From: Atherix ibis
Taxonomy: Eukaryota; Arthropoda; Insecta; Diptera; Athericidae
Length of the DNA: 64,000 bases
Direction of reading: 5' to 3'
Assembly: GCA_958298945.1 (NCBI GenBank)
Contig: OY282608.1
Span: 81,640,806-81,704,805 of the forward strand
A model generated the notes under the pieces. The model worked only from the letters and a program-made list of their open reading frames with translations. It was not told where the DNA came from and searched no databases. The stretch's first letter is position 1. Each line of letters starts with the position of its first letter. Positions 1-12,379 of the stretch are shown here, in pieces. A program made the translations under genes and the position numbers.

Positions 1-570
1 AAACGAACAAGCCAACAAACCAACAAACCAAGAAACCAACAAACCAACAAACCGACAAGCGAACAAATCAACAAACGAACAAACCAACAAACGAACAAAC
101 CAACAAACCAATAAACCAACAAACCAAAAAACCAAGTAACCAACAAACCAAAAAACGAACAATCCAACAAACAAACAAACCAAAAACCAACAAACCAACA
201 AACCAACAAGCCAACAAATCAACAAACTGGCAAACCAACAAACAAACCAACAAACCAACAAACCAACAAACCAATAAACCAACAAACCAATTAACCAACA
301 AACCAACAATCCAACAAACCAACAAACCAACAAACCAAGTAACCAACAAACCAACAAACGAACAAACCAACAAACAAACAAACCAACAAACCAACAAACC
401 TACAAACCAACAAACCAACAAACAAATAAACCAACAAACCAACAAACCAACAAAACAACAAACCAACAAACCAACAAACCAACAAACAAATAAGCCAACA
501 AACCAACAAACCAACAAACCAACAAACCAACAAAACAATAAACCAAAAAACCAACAAGCCAACAAACCAA
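1..570 (+). repeat. Segmental duplicate of 8090-8670, left end cut by the window
   Basis: Landmarks appear in the same order as in 8090-8670: ACCGACAAGCG, AAGTAACC (aagt at 134), AATCC (161), ACTGGC (around 227), a second AAGTAACC (337) and the AACAAATAAGCC variant. The offset is 8089 bp at the left end and 8097 bp after one extra 8-bp unit in the other copy. Similarity fades near 570, where this copy enters a perfect run. ACTGGC replaces the ACTAGC found in other related blocks, and I saw it only in these two copies, which links them closely. Confidence 0.85.
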
Positions 571-729
571 CAAACCAACAAACCAACAAACCAACAAACC
601 AACAAACCAACAAACCAACAAACCAACAAACCAACAAACCAACAAACCAACAAACCAACAAACCAACAAACCAACAAACCAACAAACCAACAAACCAACA
701 AACCAACAAACCAACAAACCAACAAACCA
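560..729 (+). repeat. Longest uninterrupted run of perfect AAACCAAC units noticed
   Basis: About 170 bp (roughly 21 units) without a substitution, ended by an AAGTAACC variant. Other long perfect runs lie near 893-1017 and 23500-23655. Such runs are probably recently expanded or homogenised. They are also where slippage or assembly collapse would be hardest to detect. Confidence 0.8.
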
Positions 730-1016
730 AGTAACCAACAAACCAACAAACGAACAAACCAACAAACAAACAACCCAACAAACGAACAAACCAACAAGCC
801 AACAAACCAACAAACCAACAAACGAACAAACCAACAAACCAACAAACCAACAAACCAACAAGCCAACAAACGAAAAAACCAACAACCCAACAAACCAACA
901 AACCAACAAACCAACAAACCAACAAACCAACAAACCAACAAACCAACAAACCAACAAACCAACAAACCAACAAACCAACAAACCAACAAACCAACAAACC
1001 AACAAACCAACAAACC

Positions 1017-3184
1017 AAGTAACCAACAAACCAACAAACGAACAAACCAACAAACAAACAACCCAACAAACGAACAAACCAACAATCGAACAAGCCAACA
1101 AACCAACAAACCAAGAAACCAACAAATCAACAAACCAACAAGCCAACAAACCAACAAACGAACAAACCAACAAACCAACAAACCAACAAACCAACAAACC
1201 AACAAACCAACAAACCAACAAACCAACAAACCAACAAACCAACAAACCAACAAGCCAACAAACCAACAAACCAACACACCAACAAACCAACAAACGAACA
1301 AACCAACAAACCAACAAACCAACAAGCCAACAAAACAACAAACCAACACACCAACAAACCATTAGACGAACAAACCAAAAAACTAGCGAACCAACAAACC
1401 AACAAACCAACAAACCTACAAGCCAATAAACCAACAAACGGACAAACCAACAAACGAACAAAACAACAAACCAACAAACGAACATACCAACAAAACAACA
1501 AACCAACAAGCCAACAAACGAAAAAACCAACAACCCAACAAACCAACAAACCAACAAACCAACAAACCAACAAACCAACAAACCAACAAACCAACAAACC
1601 AACAAACCAACAAACCAACAAACCAACAAACCAACAAACCAACAAACCAACAAACCAAGTAACCAACAAACCAACAAACGAACAAACCAACAAACAAACA
1701 ACCCAACAAACGAACAAACCAACAATCGAACAAGCCAACAAACCAACAAACCAAGAAACCAACAAATCAACAAACCAACAAGCCAACAAACCAACAAACG
1801 AACAAACCAACAAACCAACAAACCAACAAACCAACAAACCAACAAACCAACAAACCAACAAACCAACAAACCAACAAACCAACAAGCCAACAAACCAACA
1901 AACCAACACACCAACAAACCAACAAACGAACAAACCAACAAACCAACAAACCAACAAGCCAACAAAACAACAAACCAACAAACCAACAAACCAACAAACG
2001 AACAAACCAACAAACAAACAACCCAACAAACGAACAAACCAACAATCGAACAAGCCAACAAACCAACAAACCAAGAAACCAACAAATCAACAAACCAACA
2101 AGCCAACAAACCAACAAACGAACAAACCAACAAACCAACAAACCAACAAACCAACAAACCAACAAACCAACAAACCAACAAACCAACAAACCAACAAACC
2201 AACAAACCAACAAGCCAACAAACCTACAAACCAACACACCAACAAACCAACAAACGAACAAACCAACAAACCAACAAACCAACAAGCCAACAAAACAACA
2301 AACCAACACACCAACAAACCATTAGACGAACAAACCAAAAAACTAGCGAACCAACAAACCAACAAACCAACAAACCTACAAGCCAATAAACCAACAAACG
2401 GACAAACCAACAAACGAACAAAACAACAAACGAACAAACCAACAAACCAACAAACCAACAAACCAACAAGCCAACAAACGAAAAAACCAACAACCCAACA
2501 AACCAACAAACCAACAAACCAACAAACCAACAAACCAACAAACCAACAAACCAACAAACCAACAAACCAACAAACCAACAAACCAACAAACCAACAAACC
2601 AACAAACCAACAAACCAACAAACCAAGTAACCAACAAACCAACAAACGAACAAACCAACAAACAAACAACCCAACAAACGAACAAACCAACAATCGAACA
2701 AGCCAACAAACCAACAAACCAAGAAACCAACAAATCAACAAACCAACAAGCCAACAAACCAACAAACGAACAAACCAACAAACCAACAAACCAACAAACC
2801 AACAAACCAACAAACCAACAAACCAACAAACCAACAAACCAACAAACCAACAAGCCAACAAACCAACAAACCAACACACCAACAAACCAACAAACGAACA
2901 AACCAACAAACCAACAAACCAACAAGCCAACAAAACAACAAACCAACACACCAACAAACCATTAGACGAACAAACCAAAAAACTAGCGAACCAACAAACC
3001 AACAAACCAACAAACATACAAGCCAATAAACCAACAAACGGACAAACCAACAAACGAACAAACCAACAAACCAACAAGCCAACAAACGAAAAAACCAACA
3101 AAAAAACAAACCAACAAACGAACAAACCAACAAACCAACAAACCAACAAACCAACAAGCCAACAAACCAACAAACCAACAAACC
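1017..3184 (+). repeat. 640-bp higher-order repeat, four consecutive copies, one half-length
   Basis: The copies are 1017-1656, 1657-1976 (half), 1977-2624 and 2625-3184. Each carries AACAATCGAACAAGCC (AATCG at 1084, 1724, 2044 and 2692), followed by AAGAAACC and AAATCAAC. The full copies also carry CCATTAGACGAAC (ATTAG at 1361, 2321, 2961) and ACTAGCGAACC, then CCTACAAGCC (CATACAAGCC in the last) and AAACGGAC. Spacing is 640, 320 and 648 bp, which are 80, 40 and 81 octamers. The AAGTAACC that opens a copy is missing at the start of the third. The half copy looks like an internal deletion or unequal exchange at exactly half the period. Confidence 0.88.
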
Positions 3185-5400
3185 AAGTAACCAACAAACC
3201 AATAAACGAAAAATCCAACAAACAAACTAACGAACAAACCAACAAACCAACAAACCAACAAACCAACAAGCCAACAAATCAACATACCAACAAACCAACA
3301 AACGAAAAAACAAACAAACCAACAAACCAACAAACCAATAAACCAAAAAACCAACAAACCAACAAACCAACAAACCAACAAACTAACAAGCCAACAAACC
3401 AACAAACCAACAAACCAAGTAAAAAACAAACCAACAAACGAACAAACCAACAAACAAACAAACCAACAAACCAACAAACCAACAAACCAACAAACAAATA
3501 AATCAACAAAACAACAAACCAACAAACCAACAAACATATAAACGAACAAACCAACAAACCAACAAACCAACAAATCAACAAACCAACAAACCAACAAACG
3601 AACAAACCAACAAACCCACAAACCAACAAACCAACAAATTAACAAACCAAAAAACCAACAAACCAACAAACCAACAAGCCAACAAACCAACAAACCAACA
3701 AACCAAGTAACCAACAAACCAACAAACCAACAAACCAACAAACCAACAAACAAACAAACCAACGAACGAACTAACCAACAAACCAACAAACCAACAAACC
3801 AACAAACCAACAAACCAAAAAACCAACAAACCTACAAACCAACAAACCAAGTAACCAACAAACCAACAAACGAACAAACCAACAAACAAACAAACCAACA
3901 AACGAACAAACCAACAAACGAACAAGCCAACAAACCAACAAACCAAGAAACCAACAAACCAACAAACCAACAAGCCAATAAAGCAACTAACCAACAAACC
4001 AACAAACCAACAAACCAACAAACCAACAAACCAACAAACCAACAAACCAAAAAACCAACAAACCAACAAACCAACAAACCAACAAGCCAACAAACCAACA
4101 AACCAACAAACCAAGTAACCAACAAACCAACAAACGAACAAACCAACAAACAAACAAACCAACAAACCAACAAACCAACAAACAAATAAACCAACAAACC
4201 AACAAACCAACAAACCAACAAACCAATAAACGAACAAACCAACAAACCAACAAACCAACAAACCAAAAAGCCAACAAACGAAAAAACCAACAAACCAAGT
4301 AACCAACAAACCAACAAACCAAAAAACCAACAAACAAACAAACCAACGAATGAACAAACCAACAAACAAACAAACCAACAAACGAACAAACCAACAAACG
4401 AACAAGCCAACAAACCAACAAACCAAGAAACCAATAAACCAACAAACTAACAAGCCAACAAACCAACTAACTAACAAACCAACAAAGCAACAAACCAACA
4501 AACCAACAAACCAACAAACGAACAAACCAACAAACCAACAAACGAACAAACCAACAAACCAACAAGCCAACAAACCAACAAACCAACAAACCAACAAACC
4601 AACAAACTAACAAACCAACAAACGAACAAACCAACAAACCAACAAACCAACAAACCAACAAACTAACAAACCAACAAACCAACAAACCAACAAACCAACA
4701 AACCAACAAACCAACAAACCAACAAACCAACAAACCAACAAACCAACAAACCAACAAGCCAACAAACCAAAAAACCAACAAATCAATAAACCAACAAACC
4801 AACAAACCAACAAACCAACAAGCCAACAAACCAACAAGCCAACAAGTTAACAAACCAACAAACGAACAAACCAACAAACCAACAAACGAACAAACCAACA
4901 AACCAACAAACCAACAAACCAACAAACCAACAAACCAACAAACCAACAAACCAACAAAGCAACAAGCCAACAAACCAAAAAACCAATAAACCAACAAACC
5001 ATCAAACCAACAAACCAACAAACCAACAAACCAACAAACCAACAAACCAACAAGCCAACAAACCAACAAACCAACAAACGAACAAACCAACAAACGAACA
5101 AACCAACAAACCAACAAACGAAAAAACCAACAAACCAACAAACCAACAAAACAACAAACCAACAAACCAAAAAACCAACAAACCAACAAACCAACAAACG
5201 AACAAACTAACAAACCAACAAGCCAACAAACGAAAAAAACAACAAACAAACAAACCAACAAACGAACAAACCAACAAACCAACAAACCAACAAGCCAACA
5301 AACCAACAAACGAACAATCCAACAAACAAACAAACCAAAAACCAACAAATAAACAAACCAACAAGCCAACAAAACAACAAACTAACAAACCAACAAACAA
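3185..5400 (+). repeat. 2.2-kb segmental duplicate, copy 1 (partner 9546-11735)
   Basis: It opens with AAGTAACC (3185) and AATAAACGAAAAATCC, then CATATAAAC (TATAAA at 3537), AAATTAAC (about 3638), GAACGAACTAACC, AACGAATGAAC (about 4345) and AATCC (5316), and ends just after AAAAACC. The same order occurs at 9546-11735, offset 6361 bp on the left and 6333 bp on the right. A + strand open frame of 86 codons at 4350-4610 recurs with identical translation at 10683-10943, which shows the high identity but does not indicate coding. Confidence 0.87.
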
Positions 5401-5699
5401 ACCAACAAACGAACAAACCAACAAACCAACAAACCAACAAACCAATAAACCAAAAAACCAACAAGCCAACAAACCAATAAGCCAACAAACCAACAAACGA
5501 ACAAACCAGCAAACCAACAAACCAACAAACCAACAAGCCAACAAACAAAAAAACCAACAACCCAACAAACCAACAAACCAACAAACCAACAAACCAACAA
5601 ACCAACAAACCAACAAACCAACAAACCAACAAACCAAGTAACCAACAAACCAACAAACGAACAAACCAACAAACAAACAAACCAACAAGCGAACAAACC

Positions 5700-7626
5700 A
5701 ACAAACGAACAAGCCAACAAACCAACAAACCAAGAAACCAACAAACCAACAAACCAACAAGCGAACAAACCAACAAACGAACAAACCAACAAACGAACAA
5801 ACCAACAAACCAACAAACCAATAAACCAACAAACCAACAAACCAAGTAATCAACAAACCAAAAAACGAACAATCCAACAAACAAACAAACCAAAAACCAA
5901 CAAACCAACAAACCAACAAGCCAACAAATCAACAAACTAGCAAACCAACAAACAAACCAACAAACCAACAAACCAACAAACCAAAAAACCAACAAACCAA
6001 CAAACCAACAAACCAATAAACCAAGTAACCAACAAACCAACAAACGAACAAACCAACAAACCAACAAACGAACAAACCAACAAACAAACAAACCAACAAA
6101 CCAACAAACCAACAAACCAACAAACCAACAAACAAATAAACCAACAAACCAACAAACCAACAAACCAACAAAACAACAAACCAACAAACCAACAAACAAA
6201 TAAGCCAACAAACCAACAAACCAACAAACCAACAAACCAACAAAACAATAAACCAAAAAACCAACAAGCCAACAAACCAACAAGCCAACAAACCAACAAA
6301 CGAACAAACCAACAAACCAACAAACCAACAAACCAACAAGCCAACAAACGAAAAAACCAACAACCCAACAAACCAACAAACCAACAAACCAACAAACCAA
6401 CAAACCAACAAACCAACAAACCAACAAACCAACAAACCAACAAACCAACAAACCAACAAACCAAGTAACCAACAAACCAACAAACGAACAAACCAACAAA
6501 CAAACAAACCAACAAACGAACAAACCAACAAACGAACAAGCCAACAAACCAACAAACCAAGAAACCAACAAACCAACAAACCAACAAGCCAACAAACCAA
6601 CAAACAAACAAACCAACAAACCAACAAACCAACAAACCAACAAACCAACAAACCAACAAACCAACAAACCAACAAACCAACAAACCAACAAACCAACAAG
6701 CCAACAAACCAACAAACCAACACACCAACAAACCAACAAACGAACAAACCAACAAACCAACAAACCAACAAGCCAACAAACCAACAAACCAACACACCAA
6801 CAAACAAACAAACGAACAAACCAAAAAACTAGCAAACCAACAAACCAACAAACCAACAAACCTACAAGCCAATAAACCAACAAACGGACAAACCAACAAA
6901 CGAACAAAACAACAAACCAACAAACGAACATACCAACAAAACAACAAACCAACAAACCAACAAACCAACAAACCAACAAACGAACAAACCAACATGCGAA
7001 CAAACCAACAAACCAACAAGCCAACAAACAAACAAACCAACAAACGAACAAACCAACAAACCAACAAACCAACAAACCAACAAGCCAACAAACCAACAAA
7101 CCAACAAACCAAGTAACCAACAAACCAATAAACGAAAAATCCAACAAACAAACAAACGAACAAACCAACAAACCAACAAACGAAAAAACAAACAAACCAA
7201 CAAACCAACAAACCAATAAACCAAAAAACCAACAAACCAACAAACCAACAAACCAACAAACCAACAAGCCAACAAACCAACAAATCAAGTAAAAAACAAA
7301 CCAACAAACGAACAAACCCACAAACAAACAAACCAACAAACCAACAAACCAACAAACCAACAAACAAATAAACCAACAAACCAACAAACCAACAAATCAA
7401 CAAACATATAAACCAAGAAACCAACAAACCAACAAACCAACAAATCAACAAACCAACAAACCAACAAACGAACAAACCTACAAACCAACAAACCAACAAA
7501 TTAACAAACCAAAAAACCAACAAACCAACAAACCAACAAGCCAACAAACCAACAAACCAACAAACCAAGTAACCAACAAACCAACAAACCAACAAACCAA
7601 CAAACAAACAAACCAACGAACGAACT
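5700..7626 (+). repeat. About 2-kb segmental duplicate, copy 1 (partners 14330-16430 and 18712-20395)
   Basis: Landmarks in order are AACGAACAAGCC, AAGTAATC, AATCC (5871), ACTAGC, AACAAATAAGCC, AAAACAATAAACC (about 6244), AACGAAAAAACC, AACACACC, ACTAGC (about 6827), AAACGGAC, GAACATACC, AACATGCGAAC (CATG 6993), AAGTAACC (7111), AACGAAAAATCC, CATATAAAC (TATAAA 7407), AAATTAAC and GAACGAACTAACC. The order is the same near 14330-16430 (offset about 8.70 kb) and, without the left part, at 18712-20395 (offset about 12.7 kb). Confidence 0.83.
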
Positions 7627-8089
7627 AACCAACAAACCAACAAACCAACAAACCAAGAAACCAAGAAACCAATAAACCAACAAACCAAAAAACCAAGTAA
7701 CCAACAAACCAAAAAACAAATAAACCAACAAACCAACAAACCAACAAACCAACAAACCAACAAACAAATAAGCCAACAAACCAACAAACCAACAAACCAA
7801 CAAACCAACAAACCAATAAACCAAAAAACCAACAAGCCAACAAACCAATAAGCCAACAAACCAACAAACGAACAAACCAACAAACCAACAAACCAACAAA
7901 CCAACAAGCCAACAAACGAAGAAACCAACAACCCAACAAACCAACAAACCAACAAACCAACAAACCAACAAACCAACAAACCAACAAACCAACAAACCAA
8001 CAAATCAACAAACCAACAAACCAAGTAACCAACAAACCAACAAACGAACAAACCAACAAACAAACAAACCAACAAGCGAACAAGCCAAC

Positions 8090-8670
8090 AAACGAACAAG
8101 CCAACAAACCAACAAACCAAGAAACCAACAAACCAACAAACCGACAAGCGAACAAATCAACAAACGAACAAACCAACAAACGAACAAACCAACAAACCAA
8201 CAAACCAATAAACCAACAAACCAAAAAACCAAGTAACCAACAAACCAAAAAACGAACAATCCAACAAACAAACAAACCAAAAACCAACAAACCAACAAAC
8301 CAACAAGCCAACAAATCAACAAACTGGCAAACCAACAAACAAACCAACAAACCAACAAACCAACAAACCAATAAACCAACAAACCAACTAACCAACAAAC
8401 CAACAATCCAACAAACCAACAAACCAACAAACCAAGTAACCAACAAACCAACAAACGAACAAACCAACAAACAAACAAACCAACAAACCAACAAACTTAC
8501 AAACCAACAAACCAATAAACAAATAAACCAACAAACCAACAAACCAACAAAACAACAAACCAACAAACCAACAAACCAACAAACCAATAAACAAATAAGC
8601 CAACAAACCAACAAACCAACAAACCAACAAACCAACAAACCAACAAAACAATAAACCAAAAAACCAACAA
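8090..8670 (+). repeat. Segmental duplicate of 1-570
   Basis: It matches the left end of the window with only 8-bp unit indels and scattered substitutions, including ACCGACAAGCG, ACTGGC (CTGG at 8324) and AATCC (8258). It continues rightward into sequence absent from the first copy (AACGAAAAAACCAACAACCC). Confidence 0.85.
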
Positions 8671-8881
8671 GCCAACAAACCAAAAAGCCAACAAACCAAC
8701 AAACGAACAAACCAACAAACCAACAAACCAACAAACCAACAAGCCAACAAACGAAAAAACCAACAACCCAACAAACCAACAAACCAACAAACCAACAAAC
8801 CAACAAACCAACAAACCAACAAACCAACAAACCAACAAACCAACTAACCAACAAACCAACAAACCAACAAACCAACAAACC

Positions 8882-9545
8882 AAGTAACCAACAAACCAAC
8901 AAACGAACAAACCAACAAACAAACAAACCAACAAACGAACAAACCAACAATCGAACAAGCCAACAAACCAACAAACCAAGAAACCAACAAATCAACAAAC
9001 CAACAAGCCAACAAACCAACAAACGAACAAACCAATAAACCAACAACCCAACAAACCAACAAACCAACAAACCAACAAACCAACAAACCAACAAACCAAC
9101 AAGCCAACAAACCAACAAACCAACACACCAACAAACCAACAAACGAACAAACCAACAAACCAACAAACCAACAAGCCAACAAAACAACAAACCAACACAC
9201 CAACAAACCATTAAACGAACAAACCAAAAAACTAGCAAACCAACAAACCAACAAACCAACAAACCTACAAGCCAATAAACCAACAAACGGACAAACCAAC
9301 AAACGAACAAAACAACAAACCAACAAACGAACATACCAACAAAACAACAAACCAACAAACCAACAAACCAACAAACCAACAAACCAACAAACCAACAAAC
9401 GAACAAACCAACATGCGAACAAACCAACAAACCAACAAGCCAACAAACGAAAAAACCAACAAACAAACAAACCAACAAACGAACAAACCAACAAGCCAAC
9501 AAACTAACAAACCAACAAGCCAACAAACCAACAAACCAACAAACC
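8882..9545 (+). repeat. Dispersed fifth copy of the 640-bp higher-order unit
   Basis: It starts with AAGTAACC (8882) and carries AACAATCGAACAAGCC (AATCG 8949), CCATTAAACGAAC (ATTA 9210, where the tandem copies have ATTAGAC), ACTAGCAAACC, CCTACAAGCC and AAACGGAC. It then adds GAACATACC and AACATGCGAAC (CATG 9412). Length to the next AAGTAACC is 664 bp. It is a hybrid of the 1017-3184 family and the CATGCG-bearing block of 5700-7626. Confidence 0.78.
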
Positions 9546-11735
9546 AAGTAACCAACAAACCAATAAACGAAAAATCCAACAAACAAACAAACGAACAAAC
9601 CAACAAACCAACAAACCAACAAACCAACAAGCCAACAAATCAACATACCAACAAACCAACAAACGAAAAAACAAACAAACCAACAAACCAACAAACCAAT
9701 AAACCAAAAAACCAACAAACCAACAAACCAACAAACCAACAAACCAACAAGCCAACAAACCAACAAACCAACAAACCAAGTAAAAAACAAACCAACAAAC
9801 GAACAAACCAACAAATAAACAAACCAACAAACCAACAAACCAACAAACCAACAAACATATAAATCAACAAAACAAGAAACCAACAAACCAACAAACATAT
9901 AAACGAACAAACCAACAAACCAACAAACCAACAAATCAACAAACCAACAAACCAACAAACGAACAAACCAACAAACCAACAAACCAACAAACCAACAAAT
10001 TAACAAACCAAAAAACCAACAAACCAACAAACCAACAAGCCAACAAACCAACAAACCAACAAACCAAGTAACCAACAAACCAACAAACCAACAAAACAAC
10101 AAACCAACAAACAAACAAACCAACGAACTAACCAACAAACCTACAAACCAACAAACCAGCAAACCAACAAACCAAAAAACCAACAAACCTACAAACCAAC
10201 AAACCAAGTAACCAACAAACCAACAAACGAACAAACCAACAAACAAACAAACCAACAAACGAACAAACCAACAAACGAACAAGCCAACAAACCAACAAAC
10301 CAAGAAACCAACAAACCAACAAACCAACAAGCCAACAAAGCAACTAACCAACAAACCAACAAACCAACAAACCAACAAACCAACAAACCAACAAACCAAA
10401 AAACCAAGAAACCAACAAACCAACAAACCAACAAGCCAACAAACCAACAAACCAACAAACCAAGTAACCAACAAACCAACAAACGAACAAACCAACAAAC
10501 AAACAAACCAACAAACCAACAAACCAACAAACAAATAAACCAACAAACCAACAAACCAATAAACGAACAAACCAACAAACCAACAAACAAATAAACCAAC
10601 AAGCCAACAAACGAAAAAACCAACAAACCAAGTAACCAACAAACCAACAAACCAAAAAACCAACAAACAAACAAACCAACGAATGAACAAACCAACAAAC
10701 AAACAAACCAACAAACGAACAAACCAACAAACGAACAAGCCAACAAACCAACAAACCAAGAAACCAATAAACCAACAAACTAACAAGCCAACAAACCAAC
10801 TAACCAACAAACCAACAAAGCAACAAACCAACAAACCAACAAACCAACAAACGAACAAACCAACAAACCAACAAACGAACAAACCAACAAACCAACAAGC
10901 CAACAAACCAACAAACCAACAAACTAACAAACCAACAAACTAACAAACCAACAAACGAACAAACCAACAAACCAACAAACCAACAAACCAACAAACTAAC
11001 AAACCAACAAACCAACAAACCAACAAGCCAACAAACCAACAAACCAACAAACCAACAAACCAACAAACCAACAAACCAACAAACCAACAAACCAACAAGC
11101 CAACAAGCCAACAAACCAAAAAACCAACAAATCAATAAACCAACAAACCAACAAACCAACAAACCAACAAGCCAACAAACCAACAAGCCAACAAGCCAAC
11201 AAACCAACAAACGAACAAACCAACAAACCAACAAACGAACAAACCAACAAACCAACAAACCAACAAACCAACAAACCAACAAACCAACAAACCAACAAAG
11301 CAACAAGCCAACAAACCAAAAAACCAATAAACCAAAAAACCATCAAACCAACAAACCAACAAACCAACAAACCAACAAACCAACAAGCCAACAAACCAAC
11401 AAACCAACAAACGAACAAACCAACAAACGAACAAACCAACAAACCAACAAACGAACAAACCAACAAACCAACAAACCAACAAACCAACAAAACAACAAAC
11501 CAACAAACCAACAAACCAACAAACCAACAAACCAACAAACGAACAAACTAACAAACCAACAAGCCAACAAACGAAAAAAACAACAAACAAACAAACCAAC
11601 AAACGAACAAACCAACAAACCAACAAGCCAACAAACCAACAAACGAACAATCCAACAAACAAACAAACCAAAAACCAACAAACAAACAAACCAACAAGCC
11701 AACAAAACAACAAACTAACAAACCAACAAACAAAC
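9546..11735 (+). repeat. 2.2-kb segmental duplicate, copy 2 (partner 3185-5400)
   Basis: The landmark order is the same as in 3185-5400, from AAGTAACC (9546) and AACGAAAAATCC to AATCC (11649) and AAAAACC. It contains two CATATAAAC variants (TATAAA 9858 and 9898) where the partner has one. The two copies diverge just after the shared AACAAACAAACC near 11735. Confidence 0.87.
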
Positions 11736-12379
11736 CAACAAACCAACAAACCAACAAACCAAAAAACAAACAAACCAACAAACCAACAAACCAACAATCC
11801 AACAAACCAACAAACCAACAAACCAAGTAACCAACAAACCAACAAACGAACAAACCAACAAACAAACAAACCAACAAACCAACAAACCAACAAACGAACA
11901 AACCAACAAACCAACAAACCAACAAACCAATAAACCAAAAAACCAACAAGCCAACAAACCAATAAGCCAACAAACCAACAAACGAACAAACCAACAAACC
12001 AACAAACCAACAAACCAACAAACCAACAAACCAACAAACCAATAAACCAACAAACCAACAAACCAACAAACCAAGTAACCAACAAACCAACAAACGAACA
12101 AACCAACAAACAAACAAACCAACAAGCGAACAAACCAACAAACGAACAAGCCAACAAACCAACAAACCAAGAAACCAACAAACCAACAAACCAACAAACC
12201 AACAAACCAACAAACCAACAAACCAAGTAACCAACAAACCAACAAACGAACAAACCAACAAACAAACAAACCAACAAGCGAACAAACCAACAAACGAACA
12301 AGCCAACAAACCAACAAACCAACAAACCAATAAACCAACAAACCAACAAACCAAGTAACTAACAAACCAAAAAACGAAC

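Noticed and set aside
9412..9862. + strand frames starting at the ATGCG variant (also 19697-19978)
   Set aside because: Same CATGCG landmark in duplicated blocks. The open frame ends at ordinary TAA-making variants, and there is nothing gene-like.
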